64,000 nt of DNA from Metridium senile (lineage: Eukaryota; Cnidaria; Anthozoa; Actiniaria; Metridiidae): assembly GCA_949775045.1 (NCBI GenBank), contig OX459100.1, positions 7,435,694 through 7,499,693 on the forward strand, written 5' to 3'. Positions within the stretch are counted from its first letter, which is position 1; each line of letters begins with the position of its first letter. A program made the translations under genes and the position numbers. Below the pieces are notes generated by a model. That model saw only the letters and a program-made list of their open reading frames with translations, ran no database searches and was not told the DNA's origin. Positions 1 to 43,999 of the stretch are shown in pieces.

Positions 1-790
1 GAACACATCACATTAAAACATGAACACATCACATTAAAAATGAACACATCACATTAAAACATGAACACATCACATTAAAACATGAACACATCACATTAAA
101 ACATGAACACATCACATTAAAACATGAACACATCACATTAAAACATGAACACATCACATTAAAACATGGACACATCACATTAAAACATGGACACATCACA
201 TTAAAACATGAACACATCACACTAAAACATGAACACATCAGACTAAAACATGGACACATCACTCTAAAACATGAACACATCACATTAAAACATCACATTA
301 AAACATGGACACATCACATTAAAACATGGACACATCACATTAAAACATGGACACATCACATTAAAACATGGAAACATCACATTAAAACATGAACACATCA
401 CACTAAAACATGAACACATCACATTAAAACATGGACACATCACATCAAAACATGAACACATCACATTAAAACATGGACACATCACACTAAAACATGAACA
501 CATCACACTAAAACATGGACACATCACACTAAAACATGAACACATCACACTAAAACATGAACACATCACACTAAAACATGGACACATCACACTAAAACAT
601 GAACACATCACACTAAAACATGGACACATCACACTAAAACATGAACACATCACATTAAAACATGGACACATCACATTAAAACATGAACACATCACATTAA
701 AACATGAACACATCACATCAAAACATGAACACATCACATTAAAACATGAACACATCACATTAAAACATGAACACATCACACTAAAACATG
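1..790. repeat. 21-bp minisatellite
   Basis: The 21-bp unit GAACACATCACATTAAAACAT is repeated about 37 times with scattered substitutions (GAACAC/GGACAC, CATTA/CACTA/CATCA) and one short unit near 285. Because 21 is a multiple of three, the minus strand stays open as a Cys/Met/Phe heptad repeat; I regard that as an artefact of the period, not a gene. The array runs off the left window edge. Confidence 0.95.
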
Positions 791-1294
791 TTCTTACTGG
801 TTCACAGAACAGTCAAACAGAACATTCATGTTTGGAGAACAACTGACTAATACATCTGAAAAATTAACATGTGAGCTGAGTTGTGTGTTGTAAATATTGA
901 ATGTTTTGGCAGTATGAGCGAAACTCACAGAAGAGCTACAGCAGGGAGTGATGGTTGTAAAACATAAAACAAAATATACATTGAGACCTTGTTTAACAAA
1001 ATAACAAGTGTCTATATGTATGTATTTTAGAAACTCTTCAGAACTTACTGTAGACTTTACAATGAGTGCAAAACCATAAACAACTTGCCATGTATTGTTT
1101 GGTGCTTCAAACATTTAAAACAGCCTTATTTCAAAGATCTAGTTGTGTGCTAAACATGACGTTCTTGTTGACTAACTTCCAATGTTTAAGCAACCAATAT
1201 AGGCCATTTGTATTATGTTGTCACATATAACCAGTAAAAGAATGCTTTGCTTTCTTTCTTTTGTTAAATAATTAGTGTCAATATTTCTAGTATT
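791..1294. other. No feature recognised
   Basis: AT-rich sequence between the minisatellite and the next inverted-repeat element. I see no exon with good splice sites, no repeat family and no RNA gene. Confidence 0.5.
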
Positions 1295-2582
1295 CTCAAA
1301 GAACAAGGGGCCATTTCACTGTGCATGCGCATCACGCTTGAGTTGCCCTGGTCATAGCACTTGCTCGTATCACGTTCTCTCAGTAGAGGTGCTCACATAA
1401 ATATATGTTCAAGAAATCCGTTTTTTCTTCTTCTGCAATTAATTGATCAGACTCAAATATTAAGGCTGATATTGAATATGTGTCCTATATGCGATTCAAG
1501 CAAAATCATTGGAGTATAGTTTCGAGAAAAAATGTTAAAAGAGTCATTCAAACTGACTCGCGGAGAAGAGAAAATGGCGACTGTAACGTGGTTAAGGCCA
1601 TACTTTGCCGTCGGTGTAACTCAGGAAATAAGACTATCTGATGCCTGGTCTTTTGACACGATGAGTGGGATGTATTTGTACTGTATCACAACATTTTGTG
1701 TTAAAATCGACTGCAATGGGTGGCGAGAATTTTCACATTGCCTTCATGTCATAATTGATAAATTCAGGCTGTTCGGCATTATTCATCTTCAAATGTTATT
1801 AAATGTAGTGAAAATACCAATGTGTTTTAAGCAGAAATGATGATATCCATATGCATTGTCAATGTTTTTTAGTGGATCTTTAATTGGAAAATTGGGGAAG
1901 ATGGATTTTTTTTGCGAATCAAAGATGTAAACATTGTTTACATGGTCATTATTAATTGGTCAAAACTCTTGAACTTCGAAATACTCGAACCTGAAATAAG
2001 ACACATTTAGTTTATGTACCATTCATGAAAGGAGATCCTCGATATCCCAGCAATCGAACAATTTGTTGGCTTTTTATGAAGCATCAAACACAGTATGATT
2101 ATGCGAATATAGTTATTATTATTCTTGATTACATGGCTAACTTGTGTGAGAAAATACCACACCAATTCCATTTTATTTTATGTCCTTTGTTTCTGTGCTT
2201 TTGATCTATCATGTTTGATTTGTTGGAAAAATTGGTTAAGGTAGCGAAATTTTCAATTTTCTGCCATAAAAAGTGCTGCTTTGACTAGAATTTTGGCTCC
2301 TTTTGTGTGTACCGGAAACCTATTGTATTCTTTGTTAGCTTCATTCTTTGTTTAAATTAAGTCTTTTGTTATTTCTATTGAATTACGTAGACTGTGTTTT
2401 TGCTACACTCACTAATAGCGATGGAAATGATAAGAAAGGTAGATAAATATAACAAAACACAATAGCTTAGCGACATTTGGTTACAAGTGAATGAGTGGGT
2501 AGCCTGTGGTGAGCCTGCATTGCGATGCCACAGTACAGCATTTTGCGCATGGTCATGCAAAATGGCCCCTTGCTTTCTCAGA
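1295..2582. mobile_element. Possible 1.3-kb non-autonomous DNA transposon
   Basis: The left edge reads AAGAACAAGGGGCCATTT followed by GTGCATGCGCAT. The right edge, reverse complemented, reads AAGCAAGGGGCCATTTTGCA followed by a similar CATGCGC block, giving an imperfect terminal inverted repeat of about 35-40 bp. Inside is a 102-codon open frame (1532-1840, +) with ATGGCGACTG at 1574 that I do not recognise. No transposase is visible. The element call rests only on the inverted ends. Confidence 0.4.
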
Positions 2583-2726
2583 GGGGAATTAAAATTTGAA
2601 CAAGAGAGTCATCTGTAAAGCATTCTGGTACTCTATAGTAAAATGATGTCATCATGCAAATGGCCCATTAGAACATATTTTAGCGTCATGTGTTTATGCT
2701 TAGATTCCAATAAATGTAATACTAAC

Positions 2727-2931
2727 CTCCCCTTCAAGCATTCCATCTTTACTTGCATCACTCTTAGTCACTGATGTAGAAACCTGTGGTTGGCTCTCAG
2801 AGTGGTTGGATAAGGATTTGTTTTCTAAATTAATGTCACCAACTCTTGACGTTATATCATTATCTTGCTTGTCATTATTAGCTACTGTGACAGCAACAGA
2901 AGTGTCCATGACAGTGTTGGATAAAGACTCC
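2727..2931 (-). CDS. Candidate orphan exon, low-complexity Ser/Asn/Asp-rich
   Basis: On the minus strand an open 205-nt segment lies between an acceptor-like TATTTACAG (just above 2931) and a donor-like GAG|GTTAGTAT (below 2727). The peptide is rich in Ser, Asn, Asp and Val, and I recognise no domain in it. No partner exons were found within several kb on either side, so it may be an exon of a gene to the left, a pseudogene fragment, or chance. The next gene to the right is on the other strand. Confidence 0.22.
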
Positions 2932-2990
2932 CTGTAAATAGAAACACACCATACTTTGTTGTACAATCAGGATTCTTGATTAAATGGTTT

Positions 2991-3280
2991 TACAGCGCGA
3001 CACACCTTACTGTGGCCACCTAATTAAAGTTTTGTACAAGTTAACCAATCAGAAAGCGAGAATTTGACCTTAATATAAAAGACATGCCGAGTGTCAAATG
3101 GTAACTTTGAAGTTTTCAAAGCGAAGACAAGAGCGAAGTTTATAAGTGTCTGAAAAACCTCCCAGGATGTTTAAATTTGAAAAGGTGTAGCAAATAATTT
3201 GAAAAGAGAAACTTTTGAGCGCTAAGCTAACTTGTACAAAGCTTTAATTGGGTGGCCACAGTAAGGCGCATTATGCTGTA
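2991..3280. mobile_element. MITE with TACAGC ends, about 290 bp
   Basis: Ends are inverted: TACAGCGCGACACACCTTAC at the left, and the right end read in reverse begins TACAGCATAATGCGCCTTAC. Both continue CTGTGGCCACC(T/C)AATTAAAG(T/C)TTTGTACAAGTT. The outer TA on both sides fits a TA target duplication. It lies immediately beside the candidate exon above. No coding capacity. Confidence 0.75.
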
Positions 3281-3452
3281 AGTTTGTCGCTGTTCTTTAA
3301 TTAAAAATGATGAAGGCCATAGCTAAGACTGTAACGTCTGATTATTGACTTGAAATTAATGACAGACTTTAAATCATTTAGTTTGTTTATTTGTCCATTC
3401 ATTTAATAATGAATTCAATTATTTATCAACATTTTTTATTTTTTACAAATTT

Positions 3453-3504
3453 CATTATATTACCTATCGTTGATATCAAACAATGACGCAGCCTATACTA
3501 GTTT
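3453..3504 (+). repeat. 52-bp interspersed repeat, copy 1
   Basis: A 52-bp block ending GCCTATACTAGTTT matches 41512-41563 with about four mismatches. Both copies begin CATTATATTACCTATC. The parent element is not recognised. Confidence 0.7.
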
Positions 3505-3644
3505 ACTCGCTAGTTTCTATTTACAATTTTTTATCTATCTAGTAGTATATTCATTTATTTTATTATGTATTCTTTAATTTATCTATTTTTAAAGTCAGTC
3601 AGTAAGACTATTTATTTGTTTATTCATTTATCGATTTATCAAGT

Positions 3645-4160
3645 CACTCAGTGGTTTATCTACCTATTCATTCATTCATTTATCCATTCATTTACCATTT
3701 ATCAAGTCAGTCAGTAGTTTATCTACCTATTCATTCATTTATTTATCCATTCATTTACCATTTATCAAGTCAGTCAGTAGTTTATCTACCTATTCATTCA
3801 TTTATTTATCCATTCATTTACCATTTATCAAGTCACTCAGTAGTTTATCTACCTATTCATTCATTTATTTATCCATTCATTTACCATTTATCAAGTCACT
3901 CAGTGGTTTATCTACCTATTCATTCATTTATTTATCCATTCATTTACCATTTATCAAGTCACTCAGTGGTTTATCTACCTATTCATTCATTTATTTATCC
4001 ATTCATTTACCATTTATCAAGTCAGTCAGTAGTTTATCTACCTATTCATTCATTTATTTATCCATTCATTTACCATTTATCAAGTCAGTCAGTAGTTTAT
4101 CTACCTATTCATTCATTTATTTATCCATTCATTTACCATTTATCAAGTCAGTCAGTAAGT
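3645..4160. repeat. 63-bp minisatellite, about 8 copies
   Basis: A 63-bp unit built from ATTC/ATTT tetramers plus CAAGTCAGTCAGTAG (or CACTCAGTGG) is repeated head to tail, with very little divergence. The period is a multiple of three, so one plus-strand frame stays open through the array; I do not treat it as a gene. Confidence 0.95.
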
Positions 4161-4161
4161 T

Positions 4162-4570
4162 ACCCTAGAAACTAGAGGGTTTCTTGATCTAGTATTCGTA
4201 TTTATCATTTGTACGTCTGTGTTCGGTTTTTTTCAAGAGAAACCCTCTAGCCAAACGAGCCTATTCTTTTGAATTCGCCGAGCCAATCAGAAGCGAGGGA
4301 TCGCTGCGTGACCCCGGCCTTCTGATTGGTTTAAGTCTATGAAGACCTTTGATTGGATGAAAGCTGACAGCAAGATGTCAACAAGTTTGCCAAGTTTCCA
4401 AATATGGCTATAATTGGCGGTGTCAATCAAAACAGCATGGAAGTGAGATTCTAAGCTCATTTGGCCAGGGGTTAGATTCGTTGAATAACAAACCGTCAAC
4501 AAACCGTCAAATTTACAAACGCTAAAGCAAACGATAAAGCAAGGAGAAAATAACCCCTGGTACCCAGGGT
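4162..4570 (-). mobile_element. 409-bp repeat element, inverted partner at 48923-49318
   Basis: Almost the same sequence occurs in the opposite orientation at 48923-49318. Both copies start with ACCCTAGAAACTAGAGGGTT and finish with TACCCAGGGT. This copy has a 13-bp insertion repeating AAACCCTCTAG near 4240. A 71-codon frame (4287-4502, -) is identical in the two copies, which shows recent common origin rather than coding function. Confidence 0.85.
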
Positions 4571-5200
4571 ATCAGTAAGTTTATCTATTCATCCATTTAT
4601 TTATAATAGACAATATTTTGAAAGACATGGCGATTATTAAAAATTATGGAACAACATCTATATCTATTGAAACAGTCAGATCAGATCGTATTAAAAACCA
4701 TCAGATTATAAAATATACTAATATCAATAATCAGAGATATGTAATCGATTGATTTGACTCTTCATTGCATCAGTAAGCTGTTAATAATGACATTAGAACA
4801 GCTGTTTTCAAACCGGATAAACTACCAATGAAATAGGATAACACAACACCAGAAAGATAATAAATACGAAATCGATTATTTGCCCTACAGAAGGACTTGG
4901 ATAAAAAGCAAGAAAAAAGCTGAAGGATGAGCTTGCAAAAAGCTGTTTAAGAAGCGATCATCTGGAGAGATCGCGATCTTAGTCAATGTTGAACTTAGTT
5001 GATGGGACAACGTGGTTGAAATGAACATTATAATTGTCTTAACTCTAAAACTTCAAAAATCATTACCTTACCGTGTGTATTTCTTAGTGATTATCAGCAG
5101 CTGAGTATCGAGTTCCTTTTTGCATGGTTTATTATCTAATACAAGTGTTTTTCAAAGAGAATTTTGAGGAAATTCAGATATTTCTAGTACCTTCAAGAGA
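4571..5200. other. No feature recognised
   Basis: AT-rich intergenic DNA upstream of the TMEM70-like gene. I see no exon, hairpin or tandem repeat in it. Confidence 0.5.
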
Positions 5201-5204
5201 GGCA

Positions 5205-5384
5205 GGCAAGATGGCGGACATTCTACTAAAATAGACGCTTGTCATTGGTTGATTGCTATCATGTGCTTGAGACGACGCGCTCTTAGTCAGCGGGCTTCAT
5301 ATTTCGTGAAAAGTAACATCAAGCACTACTAAAAACAAAATGGTGGAGAAAGTCGTCTGAAATCAAATTTTATACAATATCATC
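5205..5384 (+). promoter_or_regulatory. Probable TMEM70-like promoter / 5' leader
   Basis: GGCAAGATGGCGGACATT near 5208-5225 matches the YY1-type AAGATGGCGGC element common at housekeeping start sites. An inverted CCAAT box (CATTGGTTGATTG) follows at about 5243-5255. GC content rises locally compared with the flanks. No TATA box is apparent. Confidence 0.45.
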
Positions 5385-6038
5385 ATGCTTCGATTAAGCG
5401 CATTTGGGTATAGATCTGGGAACGTTTGTTTTAAAGGAGCAAGCTTGGTCCGCAGTTTTACAGATCGTGGTTTTACAAGGGCTGCGTTATTGCCAACTTC
5501 ATCACATCATCACGTGTTTGCAAGACGAAGTAATTCCAAAACACAAATATGCCAGCTTTCTCAAAAACATGATTTTACCGAAAAAAACTGGAGCCTTGTA
5601 TACGAAGGACCATTGTCTAAGACAGTCAAGTATGTGAAAAGGTTTTCTGTGACGACTGCTGCAGCCTCACTTGTTGGTTCTCCCATTCTCGTTTACTTTG
5701 GCAAACAGAGCATTCCTCTAGTCGGAAAGCTCGCTCTTGCTAGCTTACTTTGTGTTATAGGAACCTTTACAACCGTTATCCTACATTGGTTTACCAAAGG
5801 ATATGTACATAAGTTGTACTATAACTCAACACAGCAAGTTTTTTCGGCAGAAACTTTATCGTTCCTTGGTGGCAAGCAGAGAACAGACTTTGTTTTAAGT
5901 GATATTGTGTTTCCAGAAGTTGAGAGCGCTTTTTCGACATTTGAAGCAAATGGGAAACCGCTTTTTATTCATCAAGAAATGGTGGAAGCTCAGCAGGTGT
6001 TACACTTTTTACAAAATCAAAAACTTGATAAAAGATAG
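5385..6038 (+). CDS. TMEM70: TMEM70-like mitochondrial inner-membrane protein
   Basis: Single uninterrupted frame of 217 codons. Residues 1-60 are rich in Arg, Ser and Ala with almost no acidic residues, as in a mitochondrial presequence. VYEGPLSKTVKYVKRFS (72-88) precedes two hydrophobic segments (about 88-106 and 112-134). The signature LHWFTKGYVHKLYY (133-146) directly after the second segment matches the TMEM70 family, where human has LLHFITKGYVIRLY. Known role of the family: assembly of the c-ring and stator of mitochondrial ATP synthase. The sibling families TMEM186 and TMEM223 share the fold but fit this motif less well. The first in-frame ATG is used. It is unusual here in lacking introns, while the other complete genes in the window have 6-38 exons; the start lies 180 bp after a YY1-type promoter motif. 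Confidence 0.8.
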   Translation: MLRLSAFGYRSGNVCFKGASLVRSFTDRGFTRAALLPTSSHHHVFARRSNSKTQICQLSQKHDFTEKNWSLVYEGPLSKTVKYVKRFSVTTAAASLVGSPILVYFGKQSIPLVGKLALASLLCVIGTFTTVILHWFTKGYVHKLYYNSTQQVFSAETLSFLGGKQRTDFVLSDIVFPEVESAFSTFEANGKPLFIHQEMVEAQQVLHFLQNQKLDKR

Positions 6039-6260
6039 ACTGAATGGATGGGAAAGAGAAAAATGATACTGGGAACAATGAAAGGGGATAAAACCCATTG
6101 GTTTGTCATGTAATGAAAAAACTGCAATAAAACTGTCAAGGTTTGAAAGAAAAACTTAATTGCCTCTAATAGACTGTATTCCCATTATGTTTTCATTCAT
6201 TTATGCATTCATTGCTATCACTCAAATGCAAAGTATGGATGAATAAAAATAAATAGCGAT
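6039..6260 (+). other. 3' UTR of the TMEM70-like gene
   Basis: AATAAA signals occur at about 6126 and in the AATAAAAATAAATA stretch near 6242-6255, either of which could set the transcript end. No other feature is seen. Confidence 0.5.
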
Positions 6261-6309
6261 GGGATTTGTTGATAGCACACTTTTTCTTCTTGTTCATTGA
6301 GAGGTATGG

Positions 6310-6953
6310 TAAAATACCTTAATTCTTCGTTTGCAACTGACGTCATCACATGTCATCACCAAACCGAAATATTTTTTATATCTCGTATTAAAACATGCAC
6401 TATATATGTTATAGTTAACTGTTTTAAAAATACATTTCTGAAGTTTGGGTTTATAAAAGTTTTTGGTTCTCGAGATATTCAAGTTAGAATTGTGTCACGC
6501 AATGCCGGTCACGTATCCGAATCGGGCGATAAAAAGCAAGAATAATTTGTTCCTTTTCAAAACATTTGGTTCGTAAAGACTTTTAGCATCTAATTCAAGT
6601 ACATTTTAACGAAATATTTTTTAAATGTTTCAGTTTCCCTTCATATCAGACCTTAGAAGTTTTGGCCGCCATCTTGGAGGATATGAGATGTCCTCCAGCA
6701 TGGCCGCTCCATACATTCTTACCAAATATCGCGCAACTTTGATCGCGCATAATTCTGCATCCAAATACTCTACAGATTCAAAAATCGGTCAATATACTCA
6801 GTTTTGAATGCTCTAAAAGAATATGAATGTCATTTTTCAATACGACTAAGAAATAAGGTTGTGAAATTTGAGATCGGCAGAAATTGGCTTATTATGGTCT
6901 ATTATGTCCCGATTATCACGTGGTTGCAAACGAAGAATAATTCAGGATAAAAC
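6310..6953. mobile_element. MITE-like element, about 640 bp
   Basis: Left end ACCTTAATTCTTCGTTTGCA and right end TGCAAACGAAGAATAATTCA are inverted copies. Both are followed inward by a CACGT/TGACGT-type block. The interior includes GCCGCCATCTTGG and short unrelated open frames; no transposase. Confidence 0.6.
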
Positions 6954-6993
6954 ATTTTAGCTTGTTGCATCAACTTCTATTTGGGTGTATATC

Positions 6994-7152
6994 CAATAGA
7001 CCTAATTGGCAACGCGTTGCTATGTATGTTTCCACCCAATTTAAAACCTGTGGGAATAAACATTGAAATACACAAGACAAATAATCTTATTCCCAAAATA
7101 TTTTAATTTGGTGGAAACTTACATAGCAACACGTTAGCCAATTTGGTCTATT
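6994..7152. mobile_element. MITE, 159 bp hairpin
   Basis: CAATAGACCTAATTGGCAAC at the left is inverted at the right as GCCAATTTGGTCTATTG. The complementarity extends inward through TTGCTATGTA(T/A)GTTTCCACC. Almost the whole element folds back on itself. Confidence 0.75.
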
Positions 7153-7358
7153 GTTCACTTTCTTGTCATTAATTTTTTCAATCATTCCCTTTCCTCCTAC
7201 TGCAAATGGCTGCTACTTATGCAAAACCACCCACAAAATGAATTCAGTCAGTCTTGAACATAATAAGCTTTTCAGGGTAAAAGTAGCCAACAAGTGATAG
7301 CATAGACTGCTGGATAGAAGTAAAGAACTAAGATGCTAAATGACCGACAGCCCTAGAA

Positions 7359-7571
7359 AGACTTCATTACAGCGATAATACTTGATTCGCAACTAGCAAG
7401 TTTCAATTTGATTTTAAGTTGTTTCAATCTGTCAAGATGGAGGCAGAGCTTGTATGTAAACTCAAAGTCATTGGTCAATTTGATGTAAGTTCTGCCTCCA
7501 AACTAATTGACAAATTCAAAGTGGAATATAAATTTTGCTAGTAGCAAATCAAAGATTATCACTGTAAGGTC
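7359..7571. mobile_element. MITE-like hairpin, about 210 bp
   Basis: AGACTTCATTACAGCGATAA (left) pairs with the right end, which reads AGACCTTACAGTGATAATCT in reverse. The pairing continues imperfectly through CTAGCAA, CAATTTGA and GGAGGCAGA blocks to the centre. Confidence 0.65.
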
Positions 7572-8142
7572 TTGAATGTATTATAACTGTATAAGGAAGT
7601 ACAAGTAGCTGGAAAAAATCCTGGAACTAAAATAATTGTGGACATGTTATCACTTGCTGTTAGCCTGGATGGTTATGAACTTTCTGTTTAGAAATATTTT
7701 CAATACAAGCTACAAATAATATTTTTTTTATAGTTTATTAATGTTTTGATGTGTTCTTTTTTTACTAGCATCATTGTACACTAGTCGATGGTGAATGAAA
7801 CAAGTACAAAATCCTAACTATGGCATTAACAACAATTTTTCCTAATGAAAATGTGCAATTTTAGCATTCTTGGGTCTGTGTTTATTTTCACCAATTGGGC
7901 TACCTGTGGCAGCATTACCACAGGAACCCCAATTGAAAAAATATTGAGATTTCAAGAAAATTAAAATTAGTGATTCAAATTATTCTTATTAATTATATCT
8001 AAAATTAATTATATTTAGTGAGCTCAAAATGAACTATTTAATCAGAAAAATGTTTAACATTAATTGTAGTTCCTACTAATTCTCCCCAGTTTTCCTGGTC
8101 CATGTGGTAGGAGTGGGGACAGGGGTTGAGAGGCTTGAGCAA
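7572..8142. other. Unannotated spacer with a short hairpin
   Basis: The only structure seen is an imperfect stem near 7892-7934 (CCAATTGGG ... CCCCAATTG enclosing CTGTGG/CCACAG). The rest is AT-rich with no gene. Confidence 0.5.
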
Positions 8143-8310
8143 AGTCATTTGAAAAAACATTGTCGCTGACCGGCTCCATGACTACGCAACTAGCCCAAGC
8201 GGGAGTATGGGTAAAAATCACTGAAGCAATACATTTTTAGCACACGCTAAAGAATATTGTCAGGTAGTAGCGAAGCTGGTCGGTGACAACGTTTTTTCAA
8301 ATGATTGTAC
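8143..8310. mobile_element. MITE family A, copy 1
   Basis: Inverted ends AAAGTCATTTGAAAAAACAT and GTTTTTTCAAATGATTGT, with CGCTGACCGGCTCC/ GAAGCTGGTCGGTG just inside. A second copy lies at 22644-22832. Confidence 0.8.
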
Positions 8311-8731
8311 ACAACTAACCAATTCACCAACGCAGAATTGAGATGGGGTGCAACATGGACAAGAAAGCTAAGAAAGTTAGTGTCACTATTCTATGTTACG
8401 ATCCCAAGAGCCTTTGCAGGAATCAACTTGCCCCAGCCCACATCTCAATTCTGCTTTGGAGGATAAAATAGACAAATACACCTTAGCTGATGCTATTTTG
8501 GAGTAAAGCCATTTTAAAAAGGTTGATGAAATATTCATTATCTGTTGTGTACTAAGCTTGAAATGCACTATGGGTATATAGTCGCAATGTCTTTCTAAAG
8601 CTACACATTTCTTGTGGAATATATTTTTCTGTGCTTGCATTATGTACATATGAATAAAACACTTTTCAAGCTTTGCAAAAAATGCAATCAAGCCTTTGCC
8701 CACCTCTGAAAAAGCCGCATTGCACTGTCTT

Positions 8732-9010
8732 TTAAGCCTGGTTCACACTAGCAACATAAGCATAAGCAACATACGTAGACTCATGTCTTTGCATATTAGC
8801 TGCACTTGTGTTTTCACACACCTAGTCAAGAAATATAAATGGAAACTAGGGAATAAACTAGTATGCATTTGTGTTTGATATAAACGATAGTTAATATAAT
8901 GAAATTTGTAACACGTTTCGACCTTTAGCCCTTTGTTGGAATAAAAGGTCAAGAAATGCTTCACTGAGTGTGCGTATGTTGCTTGTATCACTAGTGTGAA
9001 CCAGGCTTTA
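8732..9010. mobile_element. MITE family B, copy 1
   Basis: Ends TTAAGCCTGGTTCACACTAG and CTAGTGTGAACCAGGCTTTA are inverted. A hammerhead-like block lies inside at 8911-8940 on the minus strand. Shares GTTCACAC ends with 14136-14270. Confidence 0.8.
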
Positions 9011-9305
9011 GTCTTTAAAATTTTGTTTTGTGAATTGAATGAAGTTCTACAATAATTTGCCAATATAATTCATTTGGATACAATTCCATTCAATGCAACA
9101 AAGATTAAAAGATAATTTATAGTAATTATTAATTATTAATTATACAACTAAATAAGCCTGCCTCATCAAGCATCGCTGGAATCATCACTACGAACCCTGC
9201 AATGAAAGATGGAACTGTTAATGATATTTATTTATTTATCTCAGCTCCTTTTTTGTCATGCTCAGTTTTTTGACTGCGGTTTTCATCTGTCTGCCATTAC
9301 TCTGA

Positions 9306-9422
9306 GATTCCAACAGCTAGTTGTGCAATACGTTTTTGGCTGCAGCTAATTACTTGTCACCTTTTATGTATTTGATTGACTACAGCCAAAAACATATTTC
9401 ACAACTAACCATTGGAATGTTG
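9306..9422. mobile_element. MITE family C, copy 1
   Basis: GATTCCAACAGCTAGTTGTG pairs with CACAACTAACCATTGGAATG. The interior AATACGTTTTTGGCTG and GACTACAGCCAAAAACATA are also complementary. A second copy is at 16005-16112. Confidence 0.75.
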
Positions 9423-10041
9423 GAAAAAAAGAAGTAATGTGTGTTGTGTATGACCATTATTTGACTCTGAAGAGGCAGTTTAATATGAGAAACAAGATCA
9501 TCAAACTTTGTGCACAAATTTTGATGCACAACTGTCGCAAATTTGAAGAAACATTTGAAATCCCATTTGTTGCTCGTTTTTCAGTTCAAGTTTGATTTTT
9601 TTTGTTGCCGTAATGGCTGTTATAATAGTAACATGCAAATGATTCTCATTCCCTTGAGAATTGTTCTTTTGATGAACGTGTTATATCATTTACATGTGAA
9701 AGAAACAATACCCAAGGGTAGCATCACATGATCTGAAATGGGACAACAAACAAGGAAGGTAAAGAGGTCTATTGGGCCAAGTTTTTGTTTTTGCCTGAGA
9801 GTCATGACTTGAATCCATTGTTTGAAAACATTTGCATGAATAACAGCTATGGATGTCTTTGTGTAACAGACTACAGCCTGTAAGTCATTCAGTCTTATCT
9901 TCTATCTTTAGTTTTTCTGTTGTTGTATCTCAAGTTTGTTTGCCTGGCTCAGGTCTGTAAGGCTGCGGTAGAGTATTTAAATGGACATATCACAAACATA
10001 TCACAAGCAGTTAACAATGCAAGCAATGTATTTAACTACAA
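9423..10041. other. No feature recognised
   Basis: AT-rich spacer. It has two short open frames without start context, splice sites or recognisable domains. Confidence 0.5.
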
Positions 10042-10362
10042 TTACCAGGTGTTCTCGCTTCAAAGCGAGCAAAAGATTGTTTGTCAAAATGAACAGTTCC
10101 CAAAATGGTGCCTCGAGCCAGCAACAATTTTGGTTAATTTTAGGCATTTGTGTTTTGTTTGCATTCTTTTTTATTGCTGATAGAGCAGCAGAGAGCTTTT
10201 GTTGTCCAATTGCAAGCTACATATAATTTTTCAATGTAAAGAGGATTAACACGGGAAACAACTCTCTCGAGCGACGCCATTTTGGAACTGTTGGCGATGT
10301 GATAAAAATGCTTCTGATTGGCTTATACTTGTCAGAAGTGCGAGAGCGAAATCACCTGGTAA
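10042..10362. mobile_element. MITE family D, copy 1
   Basis: Inverted ends TTACCAGGTGTTCTCGCTTC and CGAGAGCGAAATCACCTGGT. The interior (TTTTATTGCTGATAGAG, TCTCTCGAGCGACGCCAT, CTTCTGATTGGCTTATACT) is shared almost base for base with 27384-27714. No coding capacity. Confidence 0.85.
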
Positions 10363-10836
10363 CATGTTGAAGAACAAACTTAATAATTAACATATTTAGT
10401 TACAATAGAAACTCCTTATGATTGCCATTAGTACACACACAGTCTCTATATCATAGACAACTTGATATCATTAACAGGTATTTTTGTCCTAGGAAATTAT
10501 ATCAACATACATTTCTTTTGGAGCATAACCATATTACGGATAGCTCCTTTTGAACATGGGAAATTACAGCAACACACATGCTCTGTTTGAAAATATCTAA
10601 ATTCCAGACAACTCCATAGTATGGACATATATTATTTTCCCAGTAGGTGAAATCACCATTTTTATGTAAAAATAAAACATATTAAACGGTGCATTAAGTC
10701 TAACATAAACACTCATGTGTGGCATTGGCATCCATTAAAGTGTTTCCACTGTAACAAGTTTAAGCATTTAAACCAGCACCAACCTTAGCAGTTTCACATT
10801 ACAGAGATTCACATTACTGTACACACACTATTCTGT

Positions 10837-43811
<32,975 letters not shown>

Positions 43812-43990
43812 GGTCGAGTCTTGGAAGAAATATCAAGTGATTTGTACTTTTTGAATTACATCAAATAAGTAGTGTTCATGTGCAACATTATTTTCCTTCT
43901 CTTCCTGCTGGCTGCTGATCTGAAGTACAAATATTACGGAGACTGACACGTGACTGGTAGACTCGATCAGGTGATGACCGTGGGTATGAC
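43812..43990 (-). promoter_or_regulatory. PLCG promoter / 5' UTR region
   Basis: Sequence upstream of the PLCG start codon. It is less AT-rich than its surroundings and includes GACACGTGAC (an E-box) at about 43945. There is no TATA box, and the transcription start cannot be placed. Confidence 0.35.
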
Positions 43991-43999
43991 AGGGAAGAT

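Noticed and set aside
29..779. Cys/Phe/Met heptad-repeat reading frames on the minus strand
   Set aside because: They follow from the 21-bp period of the minisatellite; no flanking exon or start context.
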